Shown: positions 43,977 through 55,720, counted from the stretch's first letter. The stretch is DNA of 64,000 nt from Adiantum capillus-veneris (GCA_014529385.2 CM043970.1:43291779-43355778); one strand, 5' to 3'. Made by a program: numbers and translations. The notes: generated from the sequence alone by a model not told the origin.

Positions 43977-44313
43977 GGCCAATGATGGGGGAAAGGGCAT
44001 TTGCAAAATGGGGCATTGATTTTGTGGGACCTATATCACCCCCTACATATCGCACCCATACCCAATATATCATTGTGGCTACGGACTATCTCACAAAATG
44101 GGTCGAAGCCAAAGCAACACAAAAAGCTGATGCACGCATCACGACACAATTTTTGTATGAGAATGTTTTTGGACCCACTTTCGCAATGAAGTCATTGAAT
44201 ATCTGCTAGAGGAATTCATGGTCATACATAGGAAATCAACACCATACCATCCATAGGCCAATGGGCAAGATGAGGCCACAAATAAAACACTATGCACGGT
44301 TCTCATTAAAATA
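43977..44313 (+). pseudogene. Gypsy integrase core, second aspartate segment deleted
   Basis: FAKWGIDFVGPI gives the first catalytic aspartate and VATDYLTKWVEAKAT the following strand. After LYENVFGP the usual SDxGxHF block is reduced: the reading goes straight to HFRNEVIEYLLEEFMV in a shifted frame, so the segment carrying the second catalytic aspartate is missing. STPYHP, a TAG at 44254 in place of Gln, then ANGQDEATNKTL supplies the glutamate. This integrase cannot be functional. Confidence 0.85.
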
Positions 44314-45318
44314 GTGTCAGAATCAAGAACAGATTGGGATCAGCAACTACACTCAACACTATGGGCATACAGGGTAGCTTACAAAACATCAATAGGAACA
44401 ACACCATACAACATGGTGTTTGGCCTAAATGCTATACTACCCATAGAGTTTTTAATCCCAACTCTACGAGTAGCAACAAGCTTGGAATGGACAGGGCATG
44501 AGCTCTCTTCAAGAATTGATGATCTTGAAAAGCTAGATGAACTCCGCTTGCGAGCTGCCGCTTCAATCTATGCTAAAAAGAGAAGACAAAAGGAATTTTT
44601 TGACAAACATGTGCGTACCAAAGAGTTCAAAACATGTGATTACGTACTTGTTTATACCTTGAAGCAACATGCCAAGAAACTTCAAAAGCGAGGGATGGGA
44701 CCATTTGTGATTAGTGATCTATCACAAAGTGGAGTTGTCAAGCTTGCTACATTAGCAGGTCAAGAAATACCAAACTGGATTAGTGCGTGTCGACTGATGA
44801 GATATCATATACCACTCACACAGGAGATGCTCCAACAAATTCATAAAGGAAAGCAAAGAATGAAGGAAAAAGAAAGAGTATGGGAGGAAGCTCAAGCTGA
44901 AGCACAAGAACGCATTGCAAAAAGATGGTTTCTGCGACAACGACAAAAAAGTAGACCACCATTGAGAATCAATGCCATTCGACAGACAAAGTTGGAGGAG
45001 GAAACAGTGGAGCCAATAATTACAGTCAAAGTGGGCAACAATCAAGTTGAATCAACAGCTTTGCTTGACTCGGGTGCTCAAAAAAAATTGATCTCTTACG
45101 GATTATACCAACAGCTCAAAGTCAAAGATCAACTTCATCCTACTCCCCAAGTGCTGGAAAGTAGCACATCACACCCATTGAAAACATTAGGATGGACTAT
45201 ATTGCATGTACAGCTACATCAATATATTTACCCACACAAATTCTATGTGGTGACAGATGAAAGCACACAACACCCAATGATGCTAGGGAAACCTTGGCAA
45301 AAAGCATACAATGTCTAG
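44314..45318 (+). pseudogene. Integrase C-terminus fused to a second retropepsin-like domain
   Basis: Begins with the end of the integrase (DWDQQLHSTLWAYRVAYKTS, GTTPYNMVFGLNAILPIEF) and the chromodomain-free C-terminal part (KRGMGPFVISDLSQSGVVKL). After a charged helix (EEAQAEAQERIAKRW) comes a new domain: KVGNNQVESTALLDSGAQKK, LISYGLYQQLKV, then HPMMLGKPWQKAYNV. DSGA...(M/I)LGxPW is the aspartic-protease signature. The order protease-RT-IN-protease is not standard. A TAG at 45316 ends this piece but the frame goes on. Confidence 0.82.
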
Positions 45319-46100
45319 ATAGATTGGAAAGTAAAGGCGGTCAAAATTCAACATGAACATGAACATGAACAACAGGTGATAGCTTTTGCTCAGCAATACC
45401 ATCATGATAAACTACAAGCCATGAAATCACTGGCAATAAAGACAAAAGCACACATGCCATCAAAGAACAACATGAAACCTGAGACCAACAACCCGGTAAA
45501 AGCCAACCATGCTAGTTACAGACAGCTGAAGTCACCGGCCACAATGAAAAAACCTAGGCTACCAAAACAAGGTAAAGAAGAATGGATGCGGAAGGATAGA
45601 AATGCAATAGCGGGAAAAAAACAATGTAACAACCGGATTCCAACAAAGCAGACGGTTCAACCCAAAACCAAGGTCATAAAACAGATATGGATCCCAAAGA
45701 AAATGCTTAACCATAACCCAAATGTCACTCACATTTGGATACCAAAGCAAAAGCCAAAGGAACTCCCTATGGTACAAGCAACAATGGAAAGCAGACATCT
45801 GCATGTCAATAAGGAGAACCGATATATGTGGATGCCGATGAAAGACAAACCAGTGGCAAACAAGAAAGTGCCAAACCATCTACAAAAGTTGGCAGCAACA
45901 AAATACCAATGGAAAGCCAAGGCCATAAGGCCCATAGCTATTACATCCTAGCCAATTCTATCCTCAGAAACAGCTACGACTCCATCAACAGTGTTGGCAA
46001 AGCAATTGCCTCTTGCCAAAAAGACAATTAAACAGAGAGCAGTAGAGTTACAATTCCTACTTGCAAAGAAAGCAGGAAGCCTCGACGGCGAATGCCAATA
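45319..46100 (+). pseudogene. Basic polyprotein tail with WIPK-type repeats
   Basis: The same frame continues past the TAG with IDWKVKAVKIQHEHEHEHEQ, then very basic sequence containing QIWIPKKML, HIWIPKQKPKE and RYMWMPMKDK, a loosely repeated W-(I/M)-P-(K/M) motif about 20-40 residues apart. Another TAG at 45949 and finally TAA near 46098. No family recognised; high Lys/Asn/Gln content suggests nucleic-acid binding. Confidence 0.5.
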
Positions 46101-47877
46101 AGCATCTTGCTTATTCCCTTCTCTTGCATAGCATTAATTTTTCCATGCATTGACCGAGTATGCATAAAATAGGGCCACATTAATCGGCCAGGCATTAGCA
46201 CAACGTTTTCAACCTATGCACGGCACATACTCTGAGGCGAAAACTTGTCGTCCGGGAGGACTCTGGCTAGGAGGGGGGAGGCATTCTCAAATGTGGAACC
46301 AATAACAGAAACAACAAAAAAGGGCATGACTTTCGACTATTTTAAGGGTTGACGTTTGATTGCAAAATTTTAGGGAGTAACCCAAGTATATGTGTCCTTA
46401 TACAGCATACATCTACAAGTATAGGGGGCCAAACGCCAAATCAAGCCCCTAGGTGTGTGTATATAAGTAGAAATAGCCATTTTTCATGCAAAATATTGGT
46501 AAAACGGAGAAATCCGGCCATAAAAATTGCATGTGAGTGTATATAGTGTGTTGCGGTGATGTTTGTGATTTATTATGATTTTTGGGAATTTTTTGGGTTT
46601 GATTTGTTATTTTCCTTTTAATTTTGCTAATTTTCGGCAGAAAAACTTCAAAAATACAAAAAGCAGGTGAAAAACAGTCGTAATAAAAAAAAAAATGAGG
46701 ATGACCAGTGACTAAAGGACAACCTATGGTACAACGGGGGTGCAATTATGAGATTGGAGCGGAAAGTGTGTTTTGGCCAGGTTTTGACCGAAATGCCAAA
46801 TTTCTGGCAAATAGAGCAAACACAGTTCAAATCAAGAAATTTTTTAGCCCAAACTGCATCTCGCAAGAAGATAGGAGCACATGTCAAATTTCATGAAAAG
46901 TAGTTCGGGGACCTCCGTTATAAGAAATTTTCACCCCAGTTTTAGCTCATTCTCACTATTGACTTTGTGGAGAGAGCTTCTGCCACTTAGAGCAGATCGA
47001 ACTTCCAGTAGCTTCTACGACGCGCACGTCTACCCGACCAGATCCAGACATGAGAGTTAGGCTCACCACCTTGAGCTTTTCGCGCATGTTTGTCATTATG
47101 TCGCGAAAACTAGCGTAGAGGTCACACACAAAGCGAGCGGTAGAGACCTGCAAGTAGAGACGGCGGCCTAACGGCTAACCCGAAAGCAACAAGACTTCGT
47201 CGGCAGCTTACCCTAGTCTAGGAGACCAGTCCTGGATAGCCAAAGGCAGTGGGAAACCATCGGGAAAAACCCTAATTCCAAGAAACCCGCAACAGGCCAC
47301 CAAATGGGAAATCGGAGAAACGGCGACCAAATGCTACCAAAATTCATGGGTAGGAGCATCTCGACATGCTCGACAAGTCCATATGACCCGCATGACCAAA
47401 AAGTGACCCGAAGTGGCACTAAACCTCAGAAACGGCATCAGACACACAAAGCGTCAAAATGCACTTGCGGACAAACCGCAAGTCCGTTTGCCACCAAACT
47501 TCACGAGCGGCTTTCCTAGACCATCAACAACCAAGTCCTATGGTGGTAGACCACCACAAATCATCAAAGGTATGTAAATGCAACCACGGGTGCTTCTAGA
47601 GCGACAAATTGCCAAATGGAGCTTCGATGAAGCCAAAGTCGACAAAAACCATACGGCAAGGATTCCCAAGGGATTGGGAAGCTATGGAGACCAACATCGA
47701 GAAATTTTATCACCAAAAAGCACTCCAGAAGTCAGAAAACAGCTCGGAAGCTCTGAAGTCCACACAGGGAGTTATACTCTATCCATTTGACTTTTTTGTT
47801 GAAATTAGGCTCAAAAGGGACTTAGGGGGGCAAAGGGCAAGCACTAGGAGCACTAGCACTTTAAAAAAATCACCAGG
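46101..47877 (+). other. Spacer between pol and the third coding region
   Basis: No credible reading frame. Contains a polypurine run aggaggggggagg at 46269-46281, of the same kind as the 3' PPT. Low GC to 46700, higher GC from 46950 to 47800. Confidence 0.55.
46269..46281 (+). promoter_or_regulatory. Internal polypurine tract, possible central PPT
   Basis: AGGAGGGGGGAGG resembles the tract directly before the 3' LTR (AAGGAGGGGGGGA, 52193-52205). A second internal tract could prime plus-strand synthesis in a very long element; only the base composition supports this. Confidence 0.3.
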
Positions 47878-48753
47878 AGACATCCTACGTGTAGGATGTC
47901 TCAAGGGCACTTTTTGGCACACACCTCATCAATTTTTGTCATGCACATGTTCTGAATGACATTTACAAGCCATACACCAAGTTTCATCACATTTGGACCA
48001 GATTTGACCTCATATGCATGGAAAATTGCAAAGTTAGGACATAGAGGAAATAATGGGCCATTGACCTACCAAATCTTGTCCAAATCTCATGAAACTTGCA
48101 CAACATATTCACATATATACACATCAGCAAACAATCTGTGTGGTAATGGAGTCAAAATGATGAAAAAGACATCCTACGCGTAGGATGTCTAATGGACCTT
48201 TTTGGCATGGAAGGGATGTTTTGGCATTCTAGATCTAATCACCTCATCATCAAGAGCCCATATGTCAAGTTTGAAGCCATTCTAATCACTTTTGACCCCC
48301 ATCACCTTCAAAGATACACTTTTTGAGTCCAAAAACACCTCACAGAGCCCTACAAGCATCAAATCTTATCCAAATTCAAATCCAAGAACATGGTCATAGG
48401 CCAAGAACAACCCACAGAACAAGTTTCATGCAATTCTGATGAAAAAGACATCCTACGCGTAGGATGTCTTCAACATAAATTTAGCCTTCTGTGCAAGAAA
48501 TGACATCATAGGAGCCAATACCATTGTGCAATGAGCCCATATACCAATTTTCAACCCATTTGGACATCAATTGCTACCTATGATGGACATTCTACCCAAA
48601 TTGTGACCTAAATCCTGAATCAGTCCAAAAATCCACTTTTTGATATCCAAATTCAAATCCAAGCCTATAGCCATGCTCCATGAGCCTTACACTACCTGCA
48701 TGTCAAGTATGAACCAATTATGAAGAAAAAGACATCCTACGCGTAGGATGTCT
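47878..48753 (+). repeat. Second palindrome array, four units about 284 bp apart
   Basis: The 24-bp palindrome occurs at 47878-47901 (one central change), 48167-48190, 48446-48469 and 48730-48753 (all perfect). Spacings are 289, 279 and 284. Most copies are preceded by (c/t)tgatgaaaaa or atgaagaaaaa, and the intervening sequence is repetitive in gist (tcaagtttgaagccattct, caagttt.atgcaattctg). It ends 165 bp before the third coding region. Confidence 0.92.
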
Positions 48754-48918
48754 AGATGAAAATTTTTGACCAGATTTGCACTGTGAGCACATGCACAGCT
48801 TCACAAGTTCCTTTTAAGCTATAATTTCAAATTTCAAGTCATTTGGATAAGTAAAACTCAGTTTCGTAGCTAATATGGAAAAAACGCTAACTTTGGATTA
48901 CTGAGTGCAACAGGATCT

Positions 48919-51900
48919 ATGGCAGCCTTGAAGTCACCGGCAAAGAAGAAAAGAATGACAATCAAAGATTATCTGGACGAGGTGGAACCTTTTGTCATTC
49001 CACAGGGAACACTAAAGCCCACCAGCACCTGGATACAAGAAGATTTGTTAGAGTCAAACGACCTAAAGATCTACCAGGGAGTGTTCAAAGACAATGAAGG
49101 CAATGTAATAGAGCTACCAATGCTGCCAAGAGATCTCAATGAATTTCTATGAAGCAAAATGGCCGGCTACTTGGAGAAAATTGACCTCCATAACTATTTC
49201 GAAGCAATACGAGCAGGGGTGGACATCAAAAGAGTATGGGAGTTTGTAACAAGAATCAAAGAGGATGGAGTGGCCAAGGTGACAGATTTGCAAGGCAGAC
49301 CTGATACAGAGATCATAATCACGGAGTGGGTTGTAGCCCATGCACTAGATCTATCCAATCAGGGAGACAGTGTGACAAAAAGAAGGGATGAATTCAAGGT
49401 GTACAAAGAGAAAAAGACAAATTACACCTTTGAAGACATTGCCAACCCAAAGGTGGCAATCATGAGCCAATTGTACAACTAGTACTTCCACATGTGCACG
49501 AAGAGGCCACAGAAGTACAGGATGTTGCCAGGTGCAATTGCCACAACGTTTACTTGGGCAATGACAGAGGGCACCCCAAAGATAATCAACTATGCGGCAT
49601 ACATTGAAGACAGCTTGGTAAAAATGGGCAACAAAAATCCAACCTACATAGTGCCAGGAGAAATGATAACCAAGGTGGTTTATGCAGCACTACACGATAA
49701 AGGAAGGTGGCATGATCCCCCATCTCAGAATCATTGGCTAAGGGTAAAAGAAGACAAGGAAGTTGAGCCACAAAGAGCACCAAGGGTGGCTACGAGGTTG
49801 AATAGACGGCTAGAGCCAGTTGAAGAGGAGCAACCTGAGCAGAAGAAAGGAAAGAAGGAGTCTGCTCAAGTGCCGACCAAAGAAACTAGGTCTCAGAAAG
49901 CGGCAATACTCGAGAGGCTGATGGAGAGTTTCCGAGCAGAAAGAGCCCTCAAGGGTGATTTAAACGAACTCTGGAAGCCATCTCTCGAGTCTATGTCCGG
50001 ATCATCAAGAAGAGTACAGAGGGACCGCTTTGAAGATTATATCAAGAATTTCGAGATTCTTGATGCTGCAGCGGAAAACATTCCCTATGTCCCTTTTACC
50101 GAGGGGGAAGTGGAGCAGATAAGGCAGACACTGCTAGATGAACAAGAAAGCCAAGAAAGGGAAAGGAAAATAAAAGCAGACAGGGACGTAAAGGGAAAAC
50201 CGGCAGTTTTACCAGATATCCCTAAACCCAGTCCACAACCATCACCACCGCCTACAGCCCTCCACCAGAAGATAAGGAGGCTGAGGACAAACAAGAAGAA
50301 AACCAAGCTGAGGAGCAAGAGCAAAGGCAATAACCTGATCCAAAAGAAGAGGCCAAGCCTAAGTCTGAACAAAAAGGACTAGATGAGGCCTATTATGCAT
50401 TTTTGGACCTGCTAGCTGTAGGCTATACAAGGGAAGAAGCCGCCACAGTCGCATTCGACTTGGCGAGGACAGGGCGTAAAGAACAGATGCCAGGCATCCG
50501 GCTAGTGGAGCTAAAAGAAATTGCTACCGACACGGTAGAACTGCACCAGCCCTCTGATGACTGGGACGTGGTGATGACAAAGCTAGCTGGAATACGAGCA
50601 CAATCTATGGCATCAGAGAAAGAAATGATAACTCTAAAGGCCACCGAAGAAAAGACCAAGATGGAAAGGGATTCTCTGCAGGCACAAAGCGAAGGGCAAA
50701 AAGAGAGAGAAGCTGACCTCCAGGCTAGCTTGGCAACGGCTCTACAAAACTGCCAAGCAAAGGAAGAAGCAAATGAGGCAGCAGCAAAAAGAATACGAGT
50801 AGCTGAAGAAGAGTGTCTGCAGCTCAGCAAGTCATTACGAGATGCTGAAAAAGAACGGGATAATATGACACTACAGCTGGTAGAAGAAACAAAAGAAGTA
50901 GAGGCCATGAGAAATGCCAAAGAAAAAGCAGAGGTTAATGATGGCTGAAGGTTCTATAGCAATACAAACAAGAATGGAGGACAACCAAAAATCCCTACAA
51001 GAAGAGGTGGAAAGCATAAAGAAAAAGCTCGAGGAGGCAGAAAGAGTAAATGCTGAGCTTAATGACCTCCTCGTAAATATGGGCGGAGAAGCTGAAGCGG
51101 AAAAACAAACACTCCTCAGGCAAATTGAGGAGTTAAAAGGCCAGCAACAAGCAGAGGCAGAAAGCTCAGGGCCAGCCTCCAATGAGGGCATCGACCTCGA
51201 AAATGTGGTAGATCCTATGGACACACCCATGCAAGAGGAAAGCATAGCAGGATCCTCTCAAGAGCCGCAGGATCTAACACAAGAAGAGGAGGAAAAATTG
51301 CGTAAGTCAATAGAGGCAGAGCTAAGAGAAAGCACAAAGGAAGCCTTGGAATGGGAGCAGAGGGTCTTCAAATCTATGACCATTCAGAAGATCGAAGCCA
51401 ACAATCTCAAGCGCGAGTGGCTTCAACCCTCTCTCCCATATCCATTGCTGAAATATGAGGCAGCAACAATATTAAACAGGCGAATAAGAGAAGAGCCAAC
51501 AGTCCCTCTCTACAATGCAGACACCTCGAGGCCAGAAGGAGTTAAGATCATAGTGGATTCTCAGCCAAAGTGGAGGAAGGCTTGGCTTACCAAGTACCCA
51601 CAGTACCTAATCCACTTGGTAGAGGCACCTAAACATATCAGAGACAACCTCAGCTTTTGTCCTCTACCAAGGGTTAGGACGTGGAACACACAAGAAATCC
51701 TGCAAAGAGGCCAACCCACTTGGCTGAATTACCCAAAGCTGCTGGGCGTGAAGGCAGGTGAGAGAATAAGTGTCCAATACATGGTGAAAATCCTCACGGG
51801 CGCCATAAATTTGTTCACTGGCTCACTTGACCTTACATGGATTTTAGGGAGAAAAATCTGCAGAACCATCCTAGCAATGTTCGAGACCTTCAAGCCAGGC

Positions 51901-51930
51901 CAGGTGACCGACAACATATTCTTCTTCTAG
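48919..51930 (+). pseudogene. Third coding region of the Gypsy element: long coiled-coil protein
   Basis: Starts MAALKSPAKKKRMTIKDYL and continues in one frame across a TGA (49150) and a TAG (49480) to about 50330, with GYLEKIDLHNYFEAIRAGVD and AHALDLSNQGD early on. Then frame changes near 50340 and 50940 lead into long heptad-rich helices (EREADLQASLATALQNCQAK, QEEVESIKKKLEEAERVNAE). A C-terminal folded part follows (WRKAWLTKYPQYLIHLVEAP, GAINLFTGSLDLTWILG). Total close to 1000 residues. It sits where some plant Gypsy elements have an env-like gene, but no signal peptide or membrane segment is evident. Function unknown; a structural or movement role is only a guess. Confidence 0.7.
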
Positions 51931-52192
51931 GACACATACAGATGTGCTTATGATCTGTCAGGTTAGCCTTCCAAGGAGATGATACATGCGTTGTATCAAA
52001 GAATTATGTTTCTACCATCCTATCACCTCCAGGCTTTTGAAGAAGCATTTTATACGGGATTCTTCACCATGCACACAGATATCTTTGGCCCAACAATGCT
52101 AAACCTACATGCAAGGTACGAATCACTTCTAAAGATGCGAGAAACCATAAGATGAAGCAGCTAATCCAAGCCATATCGGGGAGGACATGAAC

Positions 52193-52205
52193 AAGGAGGG
52201 GGGGA
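52193..52205 (+). promoter_or_regulatory. Polypurine tract of the Gypsy element
   Basis: AAGGAGGGGGGGA abuts the TG of the 3' LTR, the position required for the plus-strand primer. Confidence 0.92.
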
Positions 52206-53125
52206 TGTTAGAAGCTGGACACACCCCACGGAATCTAACTACTCGGCGGACTATTATTTTTGTAATTATTCATTGAGGAAAACCCGATTTTTCACCTTGT
52301 AAATATTGGGACTTACAGAAGTTTCCAGATTGTATCCCAGTTTTGATAGTTAGATTGAGTAGATGGTTAATTTTGGAGCTTTATGGTTTGAGAAGTTGTA
52401 AGGTATATATACCACTTTCTGACCTTAATGAAAAAACCCTTTTGTCATTTTCAAAACAAGTTTGAAGTCTATGAGTGAGCGTACTGTGTACGAGAGAGAG
52501 AGTGTGAGCTTGTCTTGACTCTATGTGTGCTACAGTGGTCGGAATCGAGTGCGGAGAAGTGCAGCGTGTTGCCCCTGACTAGAGCTACGCGCCGATACCA
52601 ACATTGCGCGCGTACGGTCCGGCTTTGGGATCTCCTTCTACGAGCTTTATCGGTTGTTTGGGTGAGCATACGTTATCTGATTTCACATTGCAGCATATCC
52701 ATGCGTTTACATTGAGTAGAACTACACATTTAGCACTTCAGATTTTGGAAACGAAGACCTGCAGATTTCGGCCAGACATCCTACGTGTTTCTGCACCGGG
52801 TGTTTTGGGTCGTGATTTTGGTTCATAGACCTTAGGGAGAGCGGCCTATAGGTATTAATACGGTCTCCTTCAAGTTCTATGGTGTTTGATGCGTGTTCGG
52901 CTCTAGCAAGCATTGTAGGAAGTTTCCTCTTTTGCACTCTTGAAGGCTGTGACTTAGACAATTGGTAGAGACCTCTGTAGGAATTAGTTAGGAGTCAGTC
53001 GAGTGTAGGTTGACACCTTATGCTTGCTTCCACACGCCTGCGGGTTGAGCTTCGTCCTTAGCCGACATTACATGTTAGGTGAGTTCTCGCTGTGCTGACG
53101 TCCATCGCGGTGTATCCATCCAACA
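52206..53125 (+). repeat. Gypsy 3' LTR (920 bp)
   Basis: Pairs with 23070-24004; a cattcattcattgagg run in the 5' LTR is shorter here. Contains the half palindrome agacatcctacgtgt at about 52776. Followed by the GAGAG duplication. Confidence 0.95.
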
Positions 53126-53127
53126 GA

Positions 53128-53222
<95 letters not shown>

Positions 53223-53330
53223 CAGAGTTGAGAAGTGGGAGCGGGCGGTCCACAAACTCTAAAGAGAGAAAGAGAGAGAGAGAGAGAGAGATGATATTGA
53301 TGCACAATTGGCTGACACCCTCTTATCACT
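53126..53330 (+). repeat. GAGAG target duplication and long (GATA)n/(GA)n microsatellite
   Basis: GAGAG at 53126-53130 matches 23065-23069. It leads into gatagatagata and then about 80 bp of uninterrupted GA, with a second tract at 53261-53290. The element evidently inserted into an existing GA tract. The long Leu-Ser and Arg-Glu frames here are repeat artefacts. Confidence 0.9.
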
Positions 53331-53484
53331 TGAGTAGTCTATTGTTTTGATACCCTCACCGCAAGGTGTGGGCACAACCTCATAGGTGGGTGGAGGGGTG
53401 TGGAGAGGTTATTGTGTTGTAGGTAGTCACAAGGTCAAACCCCAGGGTGTGGTTATAGCCTCCCCCCCCCCCCCCCCCCCGCCC

Positions 53485-53534
<50 letters not shown>

Positions 53535-53819
53535 AACATGAACCCATGACAGCCTGCAATGGCACAATCAGTGGAGCAAGAAAAGGTCGTAGTCCATGCA
53601 AAAACTGAAAACGTTCCACATGGCCTCTCGGCCCAAGCTCTCTCAGAATTGGTCGGGGTCAGTGAGCCTCATCTCTCTCAAATTGTGTGGTATGGCTATC
53701 CTCCTACTCGGACCACAGGGATGTTGTAGAAGAGCCTTGCCATGCAGCACTAGGAGAGGTCGGCAAGGTTGGCCACATAAGGTTAGAGAGAGAGAGAGAG
53801 AGAGAGAGAGTGCAGTGGG
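53331..53819. other. Non-coding stretch with C20, (CT)n, (CA)n and (GA)n
   Basis: A run of 20 C with one G break, then CT and CA dinucleotides at 53461-53530, and (GA)n at 53787-53810. Part of 53630-53760 may be decayed LINE sequence. No gene. Confidence 0.6.
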
Positions 53820-54370
53820 ACTTTGTGCAACAAATCATGCAAGGTATGGGGTTTTTCCCTCGGATCATCAGCTGAATCTCTCTGCTTGGTGAACATGCTT
53901 ACTCAAGATTGATCATTAATGGTAAACTCTCTGACAAAATATATTTTTCCAGATTGATAAGACAAGGATGTCCTGTTAGCCCTCTTTTTTTTGTTGTGGC
54001 CTCCCACTCTTTACACGCATACCTGGATCAACTCGCACAACAGGGCTATTTGCAAACCCTCAAATTAGGAGGTAAGGATATGCCGGGCAAAGGGTTTGTG
54101 GATGACACCTTTCTATTTTTAATTCCCACAACATCAATATTCACAGATGTGTGAAAACTCTAGATATGTATGCTCTTGCAGCTGGTCTTACACTGAACCT
54201 CAATGGTAGAGTGATACGGCTTGCAAACTCTTCCCGATTACCTCATCAAGTTGTGTATGCCAAAGGGACGCTTAAAATGTTCCCCACAGTACATCTCAGA
54301 ACTTGAGACCAACATCATCGACACTACCATGGCCATCATCTAAGGCATCACCATAAGCAGGACTTTTGAT
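53820..54370 (+). mobile_element. LINE RT fragment (fuller copy of the one at the window start)
   Basis: Frames give WDFVQQIMQGMGFFPRIIS, SRLIINGKLSDKIYFSRLI, RQGCPVSPLFFVVASHSLHA and the catalytic region FVDDTFLFLIP, then MYALAAGLTLNLNGRVIRLA. WDFVQQI also occurs in the minus-strand LINE at 4640 and 59640, so these belong to related families. A one-base deletion after the catalytic motif breaks the frame. Confidence 0.85.
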
Positions 54371-54712
54371 GCTACTATCCCGAATACCTCACATATGTTG
54401 CTTGACCAAAGTGCCTGCGAACACGTCTATTGGGTTTCAAGATTGCTTCCTATTGGCAAGTGTTAGAGTCCAACGATTTATAATTGGCAACAACTCGATT
54501 TATAATAGATGGATCGAACTCGCCAAATTCGCGAACATGCTGCAAAGAAACGCGTCTTGTCCATCGCACATCATACTTGCATTGATTACAAGGACATAAG
54601 ATCCTCGTTGAGAGATAGGTGTTTCTGTTGGACGGCCCCACATCCTCCTGACTACTCATAATGAGGGTAAAGCCTTATAACCTGAACATAAATTTAATCT
54701 TCTTTTGGCATC

Positions 54713-54761
<49 letters not shown>

Positions 54762-55132
54762 TTCACACTGTAGACTACCTCACATTCTCTAATCATGTCC
54801 AATCCCCACACACCTTGGTCTAGAGGTGCATGGAGATCAAAACCACTGGGTTATAATCTTGTCTTTATTGGTCAATGCTTATATTTGTGGGTGTAGTGCA
54901 TGATAGTGTATGTAGTGGACAAAACCCCTTTGCCTCTTCTCTAGTTGTAGCATTTCACATCATCTTAACATCTTTTCATAGTAGATCTTTGTTCGAGGGA
55001 TTACTTAGCAGATTACATGTTGGCCTCCAATCTGAGCATCATGCCGTTGAAAGCTTTCCAACTTAAGGTCGCATCCGTAGAGAGGAAGAGAGGGATCACC
55101 GTTCGTACCGTAATCCCGAAGGTAGACTCTAA
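54371..55132. other. Non-coding stretch, (CT)n at 54716-54758
   Basis: No gene or domain seen. Missing from the first copy of the duplicated segment, where LINE joins Copia directly at about 240. Confidence 0.55.
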
Positions 55133-55720
55133 GATAAAAAATCAATCTAAAATCTAATCTTAAATCTAAGCTAATTGAACATGTGGTGATTCTCAGCTAA
55201 TTGAATATGGTTATTGTGTGAGTTAACAGGTGTCAAATTTTTATGGGAATATACATATTGTTGTGTAACTAGTGTTTGCTCTTTGTGCAAAGTGCGCCTT
55301 CATTGAGATGCACTAAAATCTAACTAGTTATTCCATCAAACATAAATTTAGATCTAATCTAATCTTAAATTCAAAATAAACCTAAATCTAATCTAATCTT
55401 AAATCTAACCTAAACCTAAATGTAATATAACTTAAATCTACTTAATTTTAAATCTTGTGTTAATCTTAATCTAAATCTAATTTAATATTAAACTCAACAT
55501 AAACCTAATATTTAATCCCATCTTAAATCCTAAACCTAAATGTAATCTAACTTAAATCTACTATAGCTAGCTAATCTTTAATACTTTCCTAATTTTAAAT
55601 CTAACTTAATCTTGATCTAACGTAAATCTAAATCTAACCTAATATTAAACACAACATAAACATAAATCTAAATGTAATCTAACCTAATCTAATTTAAAAT
55701 TTAACCTAATCTCTTTCTCT
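55133..55720 (+). repeat. Degenerate low-complexity (A)nTCTAA / CCTAAA-type repeat
   Basis: About 580 bp made almost entirely of variants of aaatctaatct, aacctaaacct and taatctaaatct with no fixed period. Some units read CCTAAAC or CCTAAAT, close to the plant telomere repeat CCCTAAA, but none is exact. Followed by (CT)n at 55727-55884. Confidence 0.7.

Larger units (their letters stand above)
23070..53125 (+). mobile_element. Giant Ty3/Gypsy LTR retrotransposon, 30.1 kb with two nested DNA transposons
   Basis: Boundaries are well supported. The LTRs start TGTTAGAAGCTGG and end in AACA, a tRNA-Asp-type PBS lies at 24006, a PPT at 52193-52205, and GAGAG repeats at 23065-23069 and 53126-53130. 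Removing the 9.4-kb transposon in gag and the 1.28-kb MITE in integrase leaves about 19.4 kb, much longer than a usual 5-12 kb Gypsy element. Order: LTR, leader with palindromes, gag, protease, RT-RNase H, two H2C2 modules, integrase, second protease-like domain, basic tail, spacer with palindromes, coiled-coil coding region, PPT, LTR. PR-RT-RH-IN order fixes it as Ty3/Gypsy; the tRNA-Asp primer site is like that of Athila elements. The LTRs differ at roughly 5-7% of sites by eye plus indels, so the insertion is old, and the coding regions are full of stops. Confidence 0.94.

Noticed and set aside
50423-50920. 165-codon Ser/Phe-rich minus-strand frame
   Set aside because: Antisense shadow of the coiled-coil region on the plus strand.
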